From Bacteroidales bacterium (GTDB lineage Bacteria > Bacteroidota > Bacteroidia > Bacteroidales > F082): DNA of 64,000 nt. Location of the stretch: contig JAKSMW010000005.1 in the NCBI GenBank assembly GCA_024400395.1, forward strand, positions 1-64,000, written 5' to 3'. How positions within the stretch are numbered: position 1 is the stretch's first letter; each line of letters opens with the position of its first letter. The position numbers and the translations under genes were made by a program. The notes under the pieces were generated by a model. The model was not told the origin of the DNA. It saw only the letters and a program-made list of their open reading frames with translations, and did not search any database. This document shows, in pieces, positions 56,118 through 64,000 of the stretch.

Positions 56118-58736
56118 ATGAAAGCAAACGAAATCCGTAAGAGTTTTCTGGATTTCTTCCAGTCAAAACAGCACCTCGTTGTGCCATCGGCTCCCATAGT
56201 GGTGAAAAACGACCCGACTTTGATGTTTACAAATGCGGGCATGAACCAGTTTAAAGATGTTTTTTTGGGAAATAACCCCCGCAAGGCGCCGCGTGTGACC
56301 GACATTCAGAAATGCCTCCGTGTTTCAGGCAAACACAATGACCTCGAAGAAGTCGGACGCGACACTTATCATCATACAATGTTTGAGATGATGGGTAACT
56401 GGTCTTTCGGCGATTATTTCAAAGAAGAGGCGATAGCCTGGGGCTGGGAATTTCTTACTGAAGTGATGAAGATTGACAAGGACAAACTGTACGTGACAGT
56501 CTTCGGCGGCGATGAAAAAGACGGAATGGCTCCTGATAATGAAGCATATAACTTCTGGCTGAAACATGTCGATGAATCGAGGATCATCTTTGGAAACAAG
56601 AAAGATAATTTCTGGGAGATGGGTGAGACAGGACCGTGCGGCCCGTGTTCCGAGATTCACATCGACATCCGCGACGAGGAAGCCCGCAAGAAAATCAACG
56701 GCCGTGACCTCGTGAACAAAGACGACCCTGAAGTGATTGAGATTTGGAATCTCGTTTTCATGCAATATAACCGCCTCGCCAATGGTTCTCTCGTGAATCT
56801 TCCGGCTTGCCATGTCGATACCGGAATGGGCTTCGAACGGCTCGTCCGCGTCATGCAGGGCAAGAAATCAAATTACGACACCGATGTCTTCACGCCTATT
56901 ATTAATGAGATCTCGAGACTTTCCGGCGTTGAATACGGGAAAGAAGAGAAATGCGACATCGCGATGCGCGTCATCGCCGACCATCTTCGCGCCGTCAGCT
57001 TTGCGATCACCGACGGACAGCTGCCTTCAAACAACGGCGCCGGATATGTGATCCGCAGAATCTTGCGCCGTGCGGTTCGCTACGGATATACTTTCTTGAA
57101 GTTCAACGAGCCTTTCGTATATAATCTGTTGCCTGTCCTCATCGTTGAGATGGGTGAACAATATACCGAACTCAAAGCCCAGCAGACCCTCGTCTCAAAA
57201 GTGATTTACGAGGAAGAGGCGTCGTTCCTTCGTACTTTGTCATCCGGAATCAAACGTTTTGAGAATTATGTCGAGCAAAACAAGGATTCAAAGGTCATCG
57301 ACGGCGCATTTACTTTTGAACTGTTTGACACATTCGGATTCCCTGTCGATTTGACAAATCTCATGGCAGAGGAAAAAGGTCTTGAAGTCGATATGGAAGG
57401 TTTCAACAAGCATCTCGCCGAACAGAAAAACCGTTCTCGCAAGGCAGCCGAAAAGATGTCGGGCGACTGGGTCGAGCTTATTCACGAAGATAAAGCGACA
57501 TGTTTTGTCGGTTACAACGAACTCGAATGCGAATCAAAGATTTTGAAATTCAGGGAAGTCGTCGCCAAAGGCAAGAAACATTTCGAGATCGTTCTCGACA
57601 AGACACCGTTCTATGCCGAGATGGGCGGTCAGGTCGGCGATAAAGGTGTGCTTGTATCTGAAAATGAAACGATTAACGTCATCAACACTGTCAAGGAAAA
57701 TGATTTGAGCATTCATATCACTGATGTCCTGCCGCAAGAGCCTGAATCCGTTTTCACAGCGAAAGTTGATGTTGAAAGACGATTGAAAATAGAATCCAAC
57801 CATACGGCGACTCACCTTATGCACGCTGCGTTGCGTCAGGTTCTCGGAACACATGTCGAACAGAAAGGCTCGTTGGTTGACGACGAACGTCTCCGCTTCG
57901 ACTTCAGTCACTTTGCGAAGATGAGCGACGAGGAAATCCGCAAGGTCGAAACGATTGTGAATCAGAAGATTAGGGAAGACCTTCAGAACGAAACTGCTGT
58001 TGACATCCCGATTGACGAGGCTCGTAAGATGGGTGCTATGGCGTTGTTCGGCGAGAAATACGGCGACAAGGTCCGTGTCGTGACATTCGGTTCCGATTAC
58101 TCATGCGAGCTCTGCGGCGGCACACATATCGCATCGACAGGACGTATCGGCGCATTTAAGATCCTGAGTGAAAGCGCAATAGCAGCCGGCGTGCGTCGTA
58201 TCGAGGCGATAACAGGCGCAGCTGTAATCGATTATCTTGACAATCAGATTGATACGTTGAACAAGATTAAAGTCATGGTGAAATCTTCAGCTGATGTCGT
58301 GAAAGCTGTTGAGACATTGACAATTCAAAATGCGATGTTGCAGAAGAAGATTGAGGCGATGATGATGGCGCAAGCCGTGTCGGACGCAAAGAATGTTTAC
58401 GGTAATGCAACGGAATGGGAGGGTCATAAGTTTGTGTTCGCAAGACTGAATGTCGATATGAACCAGATGAGAAACGTCGCGATGGCGTTGAAAGATGTTG
58501 ATTCTGAAGTCGTTGCTGTGATGGGCGGTGTCTTTGAAGAGAAACCGACGTTGTGTGTTATGCTTCCGCAGAGTCTCGTTGACGAAAAGAAGATAGATGC
58601 CGGTGCGATAATCCGTTCGGCTGCAAAAGAGATTCAAGGTGGCGGCGGCGGACAGAAGACGTTGGCGACGGCGGGTGGAAGGAACGCTGCCGGCATCGAC
58701 AAGGCGATGGAAATACTAAAGGAAACGTTTAAGTAG
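56118..58736 (+). CDS. alaS: Alanine--tRNA ligase
   Basis: 872 residues. Seen: MKANEIRKSFLDFFQSKQH, FTNAGMNQFKDVFLG and GRDTYHHTMFEMMGNWSFGD in the catalytic domain; editing-domain zinc ligands NHTATHLMHAALRQVLG and CELCGGTHIASTGRIG; and the C-terminal DHHA1 part ending with GGGGGQKTLATAGG. Charges tRNA-Ala and clears Ser/Gly mischarging. Confidence 0.98.
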   Translation: MKANEIRKSFLDFFQSKQHLVVPSAPIVVKNDPTLMFTNAGMNQFKDVFLGNNPRKAPRVTDIQKCLRVSGKHNDLEEVGRDTYHHTMFEMMGNWSFGDYFKEEAIAWGWEFLTEVMKIDKDKLYVTVFGGDEKDGMAPDNEAYNFWLKHVDESRIIFGNKKDNFWEMGETGPCGPCSEIHIDIRDEEARKKINGRDLVNKDDPEVIEIWNLVFMQYNRLANGSLVNLPACHVDTGMGFERLVRVMQGKKSNYDTDVFTPIINEISRLSGVEYGKEEKCDIAMRVIADHLRAVSFAITDGQLPSNNGAGYVIRRILRRAVRYGYTFLKFNEPFVYNLLPVLIVEMGEQYTELKAQQTLVSKVIYEEEASFLRTLSSGIKRFENYVEQNKDSKVIDGAFTFELFDTFGFPVDLTNLMAEEKGLEVDMEGFNKHLAEQKNRSRKAAEKMSGDWVELIHEDKATCFVGYNELECESKILKFREVVAKGKKHFEIVLDKTPFYAEMGGQVGDKGVLVSENETINVINTVKENDLSIHITDVLPQEPESVFTAKVDVERRLKIESNHTATHLMHAALRQVLGTHVEQKGSLVDDERLRFDFSHFAKMSDEEIRKVETIVNQKIREDLQNETAVDIPIDEARKMGAMALFGEKYGDKVRVVTFGSDYSCELCGGTHIASTGRIGAFKILSESAIAAGVRRIEAITGAAVIDYLDNQIDTLNKIKVMVKSSADVVKAVETLTIQNAMLQKKIEAMMMAQAVSDAKNVYGNATEWEGHKFVFARLNVDMNQMRNVAMALKDVDSEVVAVMGGVFEEKPTLCVMLPQSLVDEKKIDAGAIIRSAAKEIQGGGGGQKTLATAGGRNAAGIDKAMEILKETFK

Positions 58737-58754
58737 AGCGTTTTTATTAATACG

Positions 58755-58794
58755 AAGACAGCTTCTGCTAAATCGGCGGAAGCTGTCTTTCTGT
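58755..58794. terminator. Terminator between alaS and rdgB
   Basis: AAGACAGCTTC (58755-58765) and GAAGCTGTCTT (58779-58789) with a 13-nt loop and TTTCTGTTATTT after it. Lies between the two convergent stops. Confidence 0.75.
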
Positions 58795-59366
58795 TATTTC
58801 TCAAGAAATTCCACTAATTTTGCGGTTGCTCTGCCCCGGTGCGAGATTTGGTTTTTGGTTTCCATCTCCATCTCGGCGAATGACTCGTCAAAACCGTCAG
58901 GCTGGAAAATCGGGTCGTAGCCGAAGCCGCCTTCACCGTGTTCTTCGGTGAGAATTTTTCCGTTCACGATGCCCTCGAAGAAATGCTGTTCACCGTTGAG
59001 GTTCAGTGCGATGACGGTTCTGAAACGTGCTTTTCTGTTTTCAACGCCTTTCATCGCTTCAAGCAGTTTCACTACATTGTCGTGATATGAGCAGCCTTCG
59101 CCGGCGTAGCGTGCGGAATAAACTCCTGGCGCACCGCCCAACGCTTCCACTTCAAGCCCGGTGTCATCGGCGAAGCAGTCGAGATGGAAATTGTCCGTCA
59201 CGAAATCGGCTTTTATCTTGGCGTTTCCTTGTAGGTTGTCGGCGTCCTCCACGATGTCTTCATGGCAACCGATGTCGCGAAGCCCGACGACTTCAAAGTT
59301 TTTCAGGATGTTTCTTATTTCTTCAAGCTTGTGAAGATTGTGAGTAGCAAATACTAATTTTTTCAT
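58794..59366 (-). CDS. rdgB: XTP/dITP diphosphatase (RdgB/HAM1)
   Basis: 190 residues. [45 protein letters not shown], and the late [17 protein letters not shown] with the terminal SHRGRA. Removes deaminated purine nucleotides. It follows ung by 10 bp, so the two form a nucleotide/DNA sanitation operon. Confidence 0.95.
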   Translation of the reverse strand: MKKLVFATHNLHKLEEIRNILKNFEVVGLRDIGCHEDIVEDADNLQGNAKIKADFVTDNFHLDCFADDTGLEVEALGGAPGVYSARYAGEGCSYHDNVVKLLEAMKGVENRKARFRTVIALNLNGEQHFFEGIVNGKILTEEHGEGGFGYDPIFQPDGFDESFAEMEMETKNQISHRGRATAKLVEFLEK

Positions 59367-59376
59367 TTTATTATAA

Positions 59377-60060
59377 TTAAATTGAAGCCCAATTGACGGG
59401 CTGAATACCGTTATTGATAAGATATTGATTTGTCTGTGAGAAATGATGGCATCCGAAGAAACCTCTGCTCGCGGAGAGTGGGGAAGGATGTACTGTTTTC
59501 AAAACCAAATGTTTGCTGTGGTCGATGAGGCTTTCTTTTGCGATTGCGTAGTTGCCCCAAAGGATGAAAACCAAGTGTTCTTTTTTTGTGGAGAGTGCGC
59601 ATATTGCTGCATCGGTGAATTGCTGCCAGCCGATTCTCGTATGTGATGCCGCCATGTTTGCCCTGACGGTAAGCGATGCGTTCAGAAGTAGGACACCTTC
59701 TTTGGCCCAGTTTTCAAGATTGCCTTTTCTCGGTATCGCCATCCCGATGTCGTTGTTCAGTTCCTTGAAGATGTTCTGGAGGCTCGGTGGCGGCTGAATC
59801 CCGTCGGGGACGGAGAATGCGAGGCCGTGAGCCTGACCTACGTTATGGTAGGGATCTTGTCCCAATATAACAACTTTTACCTTGTCGAATGGCGTAAGAT
59901 TAAACGCATTGAAAATGAGACTTGACGGAGGATATACAATAAATTTCTTTTTTTCCTCAATCAGAAATGCCTTGATATTCGCAAAATATGGCGACTCAAA
60001 CTCCGTTTTAAGTGCTTGATACCAACCTTCTTCAATGTCTGGTTTTCTTACAGTTACCAT
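59377..60060 (-). CDS. ung: Uracil-DNA glycosylase
   Basis: 227 residues. The family 1 signature is complete: [20 protein letters not shown] with the catalytic Asp, [12 protein letters not shown], and [17 protein letters not shown]. Removes uracil from DNA. A -7 box TAATTTTG lies at 60094-60087 on the minus strand. Confidence 0.97.
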   Translation of the reverse strand: MVTVRKPDIEEGWYQALKTEFESPYFANIKAFLIEEKKKFIVYPPSSLIFNAFNLTPFDKVKVVILGQDPYHNVGQAHGLAFSVPDGIQPPPSLQNIFKELNNDIGMAIPRKGNLENWAKEGVLLLNASLTVRANMAASHTRIGWQQFTDAAICALSTKKEHLVFILWGNYAIAKESLIDHSKHLVLKTVHPSPLSASRGFFGCHHFSQTNQYLINNGIQPVNWASI

Positions 60061-60148
60061 CTTTAAAAATTTTGAAAATAATTGTACAAAATTAGAAAAA
60101 AAATCGTTTCTTTGTAGGTCAAAATTTTAAAAGAAAATTATTGAAAAT

Positions 60149-60274
60149 ATGAAGAAAATAGCTTTAATGTTGGCTCTCGTTTTTGAATTGGGAATAGTTT
60201 TCACATCGTGCAAGTCGTCGGCTTGCCCTGCGTATGGTGAATACAAGCAATATAAAAGGGAAAGAGCTTATTAG
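60149..60274 (+). CDS. 41-residue small lipoprotein
   Basis: Reads MKKIALMLALVFELGIVFTS, then CKSSACPAYGEYKQYKRERA Y. A signal sequence ends in the lipobox TSC (Cys21), leaving a mature peptide of only 21 residues with CPAYGE. Similar tiny lipoproteins with a C-K-S-S-x-C-P-A-Y-G core are recurrent in Bacteroidota. It has a -7-like box (TTTCTTTG, 60107-60114) and a strong terminator, so it is a transcription unit by itself. Too short for standard gene finders. Confidence 0.75.
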   Translation: MKKIALMLALVFELGIVFTSCKSSACPAYGEYKQYKRERAY

Positions 60275-60290
60275 TCCTGGAGAGGATAAT

Positions 60291-60322
60291 AAAAAAGGAG
60301 TTCCGATTGGAACTCCTTTTTT
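60291..60322. terminator. Terminator of the small lipoprotein gene
   Basis: AAAAAAGGAGTTCC (60291-60304), loop GATT, GGAACTCCTTTTTT (60309-60322). Bidirectional; it also serves the convergent T9SS gene. Confidence 0.92.
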
Positions 60323-60339
60323 GTATTGTTGATTATCGG

Positions 60340-63306
60340 TTAGAGAACCATAATCTTTGATGTGCAAGTTTTGTTGCCGGCCTGGACGCGGAGGATGTAC
60401 GAACCGCTTGTGAGGTCGTTAGTGCTGAATGACACTGTGTTCTGACCCTGTCCGAATGTGCCGATGACGTTGCTCATGACCATACGGCCTGAGAGGTCAT
60501 AGACCTGATAGCTGACTGTCGTTGTCTCTGAAAGTTCGATGTCGATGTTGGCTGTTCCTCTGACCGGGTTAGGATAGACGTTCATCTGGAGAGCGTTTTC
60601 AGCTTCGATCTCATTTTCTTCAATGCCGAGGTCTGTTGTCTTGTAGTCGCTGCATTTGACGATACCGTTGCCGTATGTTGCGGCGTAGATGACACCGTGG
60701 TTTGTAACGCCTTTGAAGTTTTCGTAAAGAGGCTTGTTGATATCGCCGTTGTCGAAGCCGATGAGAACAGAAATGTCATCGTGGTTGCTGACTGTGGCTT
60801 GTTGCCTGAGTTCTGTCACAGGAACATTTACGGAGCCTTCTGCTGTCCAGTCGCCGCCGTTTCTCTTTGAGTAGATGCCGTATTCTGTGCCGACGAAGAT
60901 GTCACCCTTGGTGCTTTCGATGAGGCATGAATAGACAGGAGCTTTTGGAAGGCTGCCCTGGATTGAAGTGAAGCTGTCGCCATTGTTCGTCGAAAGGTAA
61001 ACGTAGTCGTTGTTGCCGTAGTTTCCTAAAGAAACGAGGACTTTGTTGTCAACGATGCTGATAGCTGTGACAGCGCGGTTTTTGAATGTTGTTGTGTCAA
61101 GGACTTCAAAGTTGACGATACATGCTGTTGAATCAACGTCTGCAAGTTCTGCGGTAACTGCCATAGAAAGGTTGCTTACTCTGTAAAGTTTGCCTTCTGC
61201 TGTTCCGACGATTGTCATGTCACCGTCGCTGCTGATTGCAACTGCTGTCGGGATGCCTTCAATCTTGCCGATTCTCCACCATCTTGACATTTCGTTAAAA
61301 TAGTGTGAATTTCTTGTCATGTAAATGCTGCCTTCGACACCGCAGACCATTGTTGCGGAGATGAGATCCTGGATGCCCCAGATTGTATCACCAGCTGCGA
61401 CGTCTTGCTCAAGTACGTAGTCGAAAGGATATTTTGAAAGGTTGCTGAATACATCAACGATTTCACCTTTTTCATGTGCTTCCGGTGCTGCATAATAGGT
61501 AGTTCTTAATGAATAGATGTCCTGGTAGTTCTCAAACATTGCGAACGGTGTTCTGAATGCGTTTGCGTTTGTGATGACATTACTGAATGTGCTGTCTGCA
61601 TTGTAGAAGTTTTCAATGTCATAGTCGCGGCCTGATGTCTCTGACCTGTAAAGAGGTGTTGTCATTGAACCTGTTGCGGAAACGAAGATGATATCCGGGT
61701 TGAATGTTGAGATTTCAGCATGACCGCCGGCGTATGATGTACTGAAAACGCCGTATCCGTCCACGACCGCTGCGTTTGAATTCGGGTCGCAGTTAGGGAA
61801 TATTGCTCTGCCTGTTTCAACGTTGTTGATGTTTTCGTCACCCTGGATGAGGATTGTGCCGTGGTCAAGGCTGCCGCCGAGAACTCTGTTGTCATCTCCA
61901 CCAATGCCGACGCCGAACATGCGGGCGACTGATGTGTGGACGGCTTCATCCTGTGGGTTTTCTCTGATGAAGTAACGGTTGCATCCTGTGAATGTGAATG
62001 TGTTTTCTGAAAAGATACCTTTGAAAACGCCGCCTTCTGTTCCGACAAAGAAGACATTCGCATTGTCAGGATTGAAAAGGAAATTCTGGATACCCATATG
62101 GACATAGAATGGAATTGATGACAATTCATTGCCCGCTACGGAAATGGAGATTGGTCTGTAAACGCCTGTGTTTGTGGCGTCTTCAAGTGTCCATACTGCT
62201 GTCGAACCGCCTAAAAGGAGTTTCCTTGGGTTGTTCGGGAACACCTCAATGGCGTTGTCAACATAGCCGTTTGAACCGAAGATGTCATATATGCCTGTCG
62301 TGGCAAGTGCAGTCTGCCAGTTGTTACCACCGTCCTTTGAATAGAAAATGTCACCGGTGGCGTATGATATGACGTTGTTACTGTTGCTCCTATTGATGTA
62401 TGCTGCATAGAGATACTCCGGATCTGACTGTGATACGGCGACAATCTTTATTCCTTCTTGGGTCGGAAGCTGACCTGCTGCTGTGAGTGATGTGACATTG
62501 AGATCGCCTCCTTCGTTGGCTGTGATGAGAAGGACGTCTTCGCTGACGACAGCGAGAATGTATTTTGAGTTCGCTCTGACCGCTGATGCCTGACCTTCGA
62601 CAACTAATGACCAGGTGTCACCCATGTCTGATGATTTGTAAAGACCACCGTCTGTCGCGGCCAAAATGATATTTCCGTTCATCACCGCCATCTCGTTCAC
62701 GAAACCCCAGCCGTTTGTGGCGGTAGGATTGGTGCCGGAAAGAAGAGTGATTGAACCGTCCTTGGCGATTCTGTAAATACCTTTGCCGATGAAACCGGTT
62801 TCATAGCCAATATGGCTGAGTCCGTTGACCATGTATTGTGAACGGCCGTCGCCTGTTCCGACAAACGTGATGCCGTCAACCTGAATCATGCAGCTGATCA
62901 TTGTGTTGAGGTCGTATGCCTGTCTCATTGTGATGCCGCCATTGACTGACTCGAAAATGTGTCCGCCCATTGTCCCGATGAGGAGCTTGTTGTTGGTTGG
63001 GTCATTCTGGTCATAAATCATGGCTCTTGTGAGCGCACCGTAATTGTCTGGTCCCATGACTTTCCATTCACCAGTGCCTTTTTTTGATGTTTGAGCCGCT
63101 TTTTGAGCCTTCAGCATCAATGCTGGGTCAATTAAGCCTGTCTCTTGGTTGGCGCGAATGCTCTTCATGTATGAAGAAACAGTGGCCTTTGTGTTAGTCC
63201 TGGGAACGTATTTTCCCTGGTTTTCAGCAGCGTTGGAAACCAAACCTGCCTGTGCTAACATCATGGTTATCAAAACCATACTTAACGGTAAAAATCTTTT
63301 TTTCAT
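60340..63306 (-). CDS. Large T9SS type A sorting domain protein with BNR-like propeller
   Basis: 988 residues. Signal peptide at the N-terminus (...MVLITMMLAQAGLVSNAA), then repeated short blocks such as GGLYKSSDMGDTWSLV, DIFYSKDGGNNWQTAL and YVYLSTNNGDSFTSIQG, which are BNR/Asp-box-type turns of a beta-propeller. The C-terminus is a T9SS sorting domain: MNVYPNPVRGTANIDIEL, YQVYDLSGRMVMSN, SGSYILRVQAGN. Exported to the cell surface. Enzymatic residues of sialidases are not visible, so no activity is called. Confidence 0.88.
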   Translation of the reverse strand: MKKRFLPLSMVLITMMLAQAGLVSNAAENQGKYVPRTNTKATVSSYMKSIRANQETGLIDPALMLKAQKAAQTSKKGTGEWKVMGPDNYGALTRAMIYDQNDPTNNKLLIGTMGGHIFESVNGGITMRQAYDLNTMISCMIQVDGITFVGTGDGRSQYMVNGLSHIGYETGFIGKGIYRIAKDGSITLLSGTNPTATNGWGFVNEMAVMNGNIILAATDGGLYKSSDMGDTWSLVVEGQASAVRANSKYILAVVSEDVLLITANEGGDLNVTSLTAAGQLPTQEGIKIVAVSQSDPEYLYAAYINRSNSNNVISYATGDIFYSKDGGNNWQTALATTGIYDIFGSNGYVDNAIEVFPNNPRKLLLGGSTAVWTLEDATNTGVYRPISISVAGNELSSIPFYVHMGIQNFLFNPDNANVFFVGTEGGVFKGIFSENTFTFTGCNRYFIRENPQDEAVHTSVARMFGVGIGGDDNRVLGGSLDHGTILIQGDENINNVETGRAIFPNCDPNSNAAVVDGYGVFSTSYAGGHAEISTFNPDIIFVSATGSMTTPLYRSETSGRDYDIENFYNADSTFSNVITNANAFRTPFAMFENYQDIYSLRTTYYAAPEAHEKGEIVDVFSNLSKYPFDYVLEQDVAAGDTIWGIQDLISATMVCGVEGSIYMTRNSHYFNEMSRWWRIGKIEGIPTAVAISSDGDMTIVGTAEGKLYRVSNLSMAVTAELADVDSTACIVNFEVLDTTTFKNRAVTAISIVDNKVLVSLGNYGNNDYVYLSTNNGDSFTSIQGSLPKAPVYSCLIESTKGDIFVGTEYGIYSKRNGGDWTAEGSVNVPVTELRQQATVSNHDDISVLIGFDNGDINKPLYENFKGVTNHGVIYAATYGNGIVKCSDYKTTDLGIEENEIEAENALQMNVYPNPVRGTANIDIELSETTTVSYQVYDLSGRMVMSNVIGTFGQGQNTVSFSTNDLTSGSYILRVQAGNKTCTSKIMVL

Positions 63307-63358
63307 ATCACGTAATTTAAAAATTTATTACAAAACCATTATTTGATATTTTAGGGTT

Positions 63359-63389
63359 CAAAAATACAACATTTTTTGCATTCCACAAA
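63359..63389 (-). promoter_or_regulatory. Promoter of the large T9SS gene
   Basis: On the minus strand TTTG (63389-63386), a 19-bp spacer, TATTTTTG (63366-63359): an exact fit to the Bacteroidota -33/-7 consensus. Confidence 0.8.
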
Positions 63390-63437
63390 TAAAATTTTCA
63401 AAATAATTAAAAATTTTACCAAAACCCTAAAAAAATC

Positions 63438-64000
63438 CTAAAATCTCATCAGAGCATCTTCCGGCAACCAGCCGACACTGCCGTCAGCCATCCTGATTTT
63501 GCTCCAATTGTCTTCTGTCTCTTTTATCTCAACCTTTGAACCTTCGTGCAAGACAAAAAGGTCAACGCCCGATGAAGACGGCGAACTTTTCACAGTAATG
63601 GTCGGTTTCATGATGATGGCTTCGTTGTTGCTCTTCATGTAATTGCTTTTTTGCGCTGCAAATGAAACACTTAAAACAAAAAACAGCAATGTTAAAACAC
63701 CGATGAAGAACATGCTTTTCTTCAAACCTCTTGTGCGTGCCGTGAAGTAGAGAAAGACTGCAATAAGCAAAACCGCAAAAATGATAATCGAGAAAACCGC
63801 CCATCCGTCGGCAGTGAATATGTTGCCGATACTGCGGCGCCATTTTGTCATAAAAAAGACTGGCAATGGCTCTATCTTGTCGGAAATCAATGAGTTGGCT
63901 ATGGCAAGGTTGTTCCTGACATCCTCATTGTTCGGGTCAAGTTTCAAGGCTCGTTCGTAATAATATATCGACATCGGGACGTTTCGCATTTTAAAATGTG
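63438..64000 (-). CDS. BatE-like TPR / SH3 membrane protein, 5' end beyond the window
   Basis: The frame stays open to the right edge (upstream residues HFK precede MRNVPMSIYYYERALKLDP), so this is the C-terminal part. Seen: a TPR (YYYERALKLDPNNEDVRNNL), two hydrophobic segments (about 60-85 and 92-110 of the visible part), and a C-terminal bacterial SH3 domain (TVKSSPSSSGVDLFVLHEGS ... GSVGWLPEDAL). This order is that of BatE in the Bat (Bacteroides aerotolerance) clusters. The other bat genes must lie to the right. Confidence 0.85.
   Translation of the reverse strand, partial: HFKMRNVPMSIYYYERALKLDPNNEDVRNNLAIANSLISDKIEPLPVFFMTKWRRSIGNIFTADGWAVFSIIIFAVLLIAVFLYFTARTRGLKKSMFFIGVLTLLFFVLSVSFAAQKSNYMKSNNEAIIMKPTITVKSSPSSSGVDLFVLHEGSKVEIKETEDNWSKIRMADGSVGWLPEDALMRF

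Overview
The window reads as a chromosomal segment of a Bacteroidota bacterium, most likely order Bacteroidales. Evidence: almost every upstream region carries the Bacteroidota -7 box TAnnTTTG; there are two type IX secretion (T9SS) substrates with C-terminal sorting domains; a BatE-like TPR/SH3 protein; the short RsmI-like methylase; a long SecA with a C-terminal zinc motif; and no Shine-Dalgarno dependence to speak of. Genes are mixed on both strands and mostly housekeeping. No tRNA, rRNA, insertion sequence, CRISPR array or prophage was recognised.

Layout. 0-4 kb: 3' part of a beta-CASP metallo-beta-lactamase RNase-like gene, then an MBOAT/SGNH acyl-transfer pair behind a long structured leader; the SGNH gene is strikingly AT-rich. 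4-6.2 kb: accessory pocket with a hicAB toxin-antitoxin operon with its palindromic operator, an unknown gene, a probable small RNA made of two related hairpins, and a possible BECR/LPD3-type nuclease-like gene converging on it. 6.2-13.5 kb (minus strand): gyrB, an outer-membrane beta-barrel protein, a 1000-residue TPR protein, and rnpB (RNase P RNA). 13.5-18.5 kb: AAA ATPase/DUF4143 gene behind short tandem repeats, NhaD-type antiporter, small HTH protein, prmC, YigZ/IMPACT. 18.7-21.2 kb: dnaA, RsmI-like methylase, TerB-like protein. 21.3-27.4 kb: POT peptide transporter, valS, and a second DUF4143 ATPase behind five 23-bp tandem repeats. 27.4-33.7 kb: LUD-domain gene, ftsH and rsfS (one operon), birA with a repeat-encoded Ser/Asn insert, SRPBCC, pyrE, Nudix, coaD. 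33.7-44.4 kb: thioredoxin-fold protein, secA, two tandem patatin/outer-membrane proteins, pyrH, frr. 44.4-48.4 kb: accessory region with REP-like palindromes, two very small ORFs (one with a C8 tract), a lipoprotein with a C-type-lectin-like/FISUMP-like end, and a third ATPase-nuclease fusion. 48.5-64 kb: ddl, a PASTA protein, a T9SS protein, rluD-family, hldD, merR-like, M23 peptidase, alaS, rdgB, ung, a 41-residue lipoprotein, a large T9SS protein and a truncated BatE-like gene.

The most noteworthy signals not explained by known genes are: (1) the leader before the MBOAT gene, which can form either a terminator hairpin or a competing helix that covers the translation start; (2) the double-hairpin RNA at 5.4-5.5 kb, whose two hairpins have unrelated stems but nearly identical internal loops; (3) short tandem repeats of unrelated sequence immediately upstream of ATPase/PD-(D/E)XK fusion genes; (4) a family of interspersed palindromes and a 59-bp promoter-bearing cassette duplicated upstream of two unrelated genes; and (5) a C8 homopolymer in a small ORF whose +1 frame is open for another 50 codons upstream of the surface lipoprotein. 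All calls were made by reading the sequence; no database search was run.
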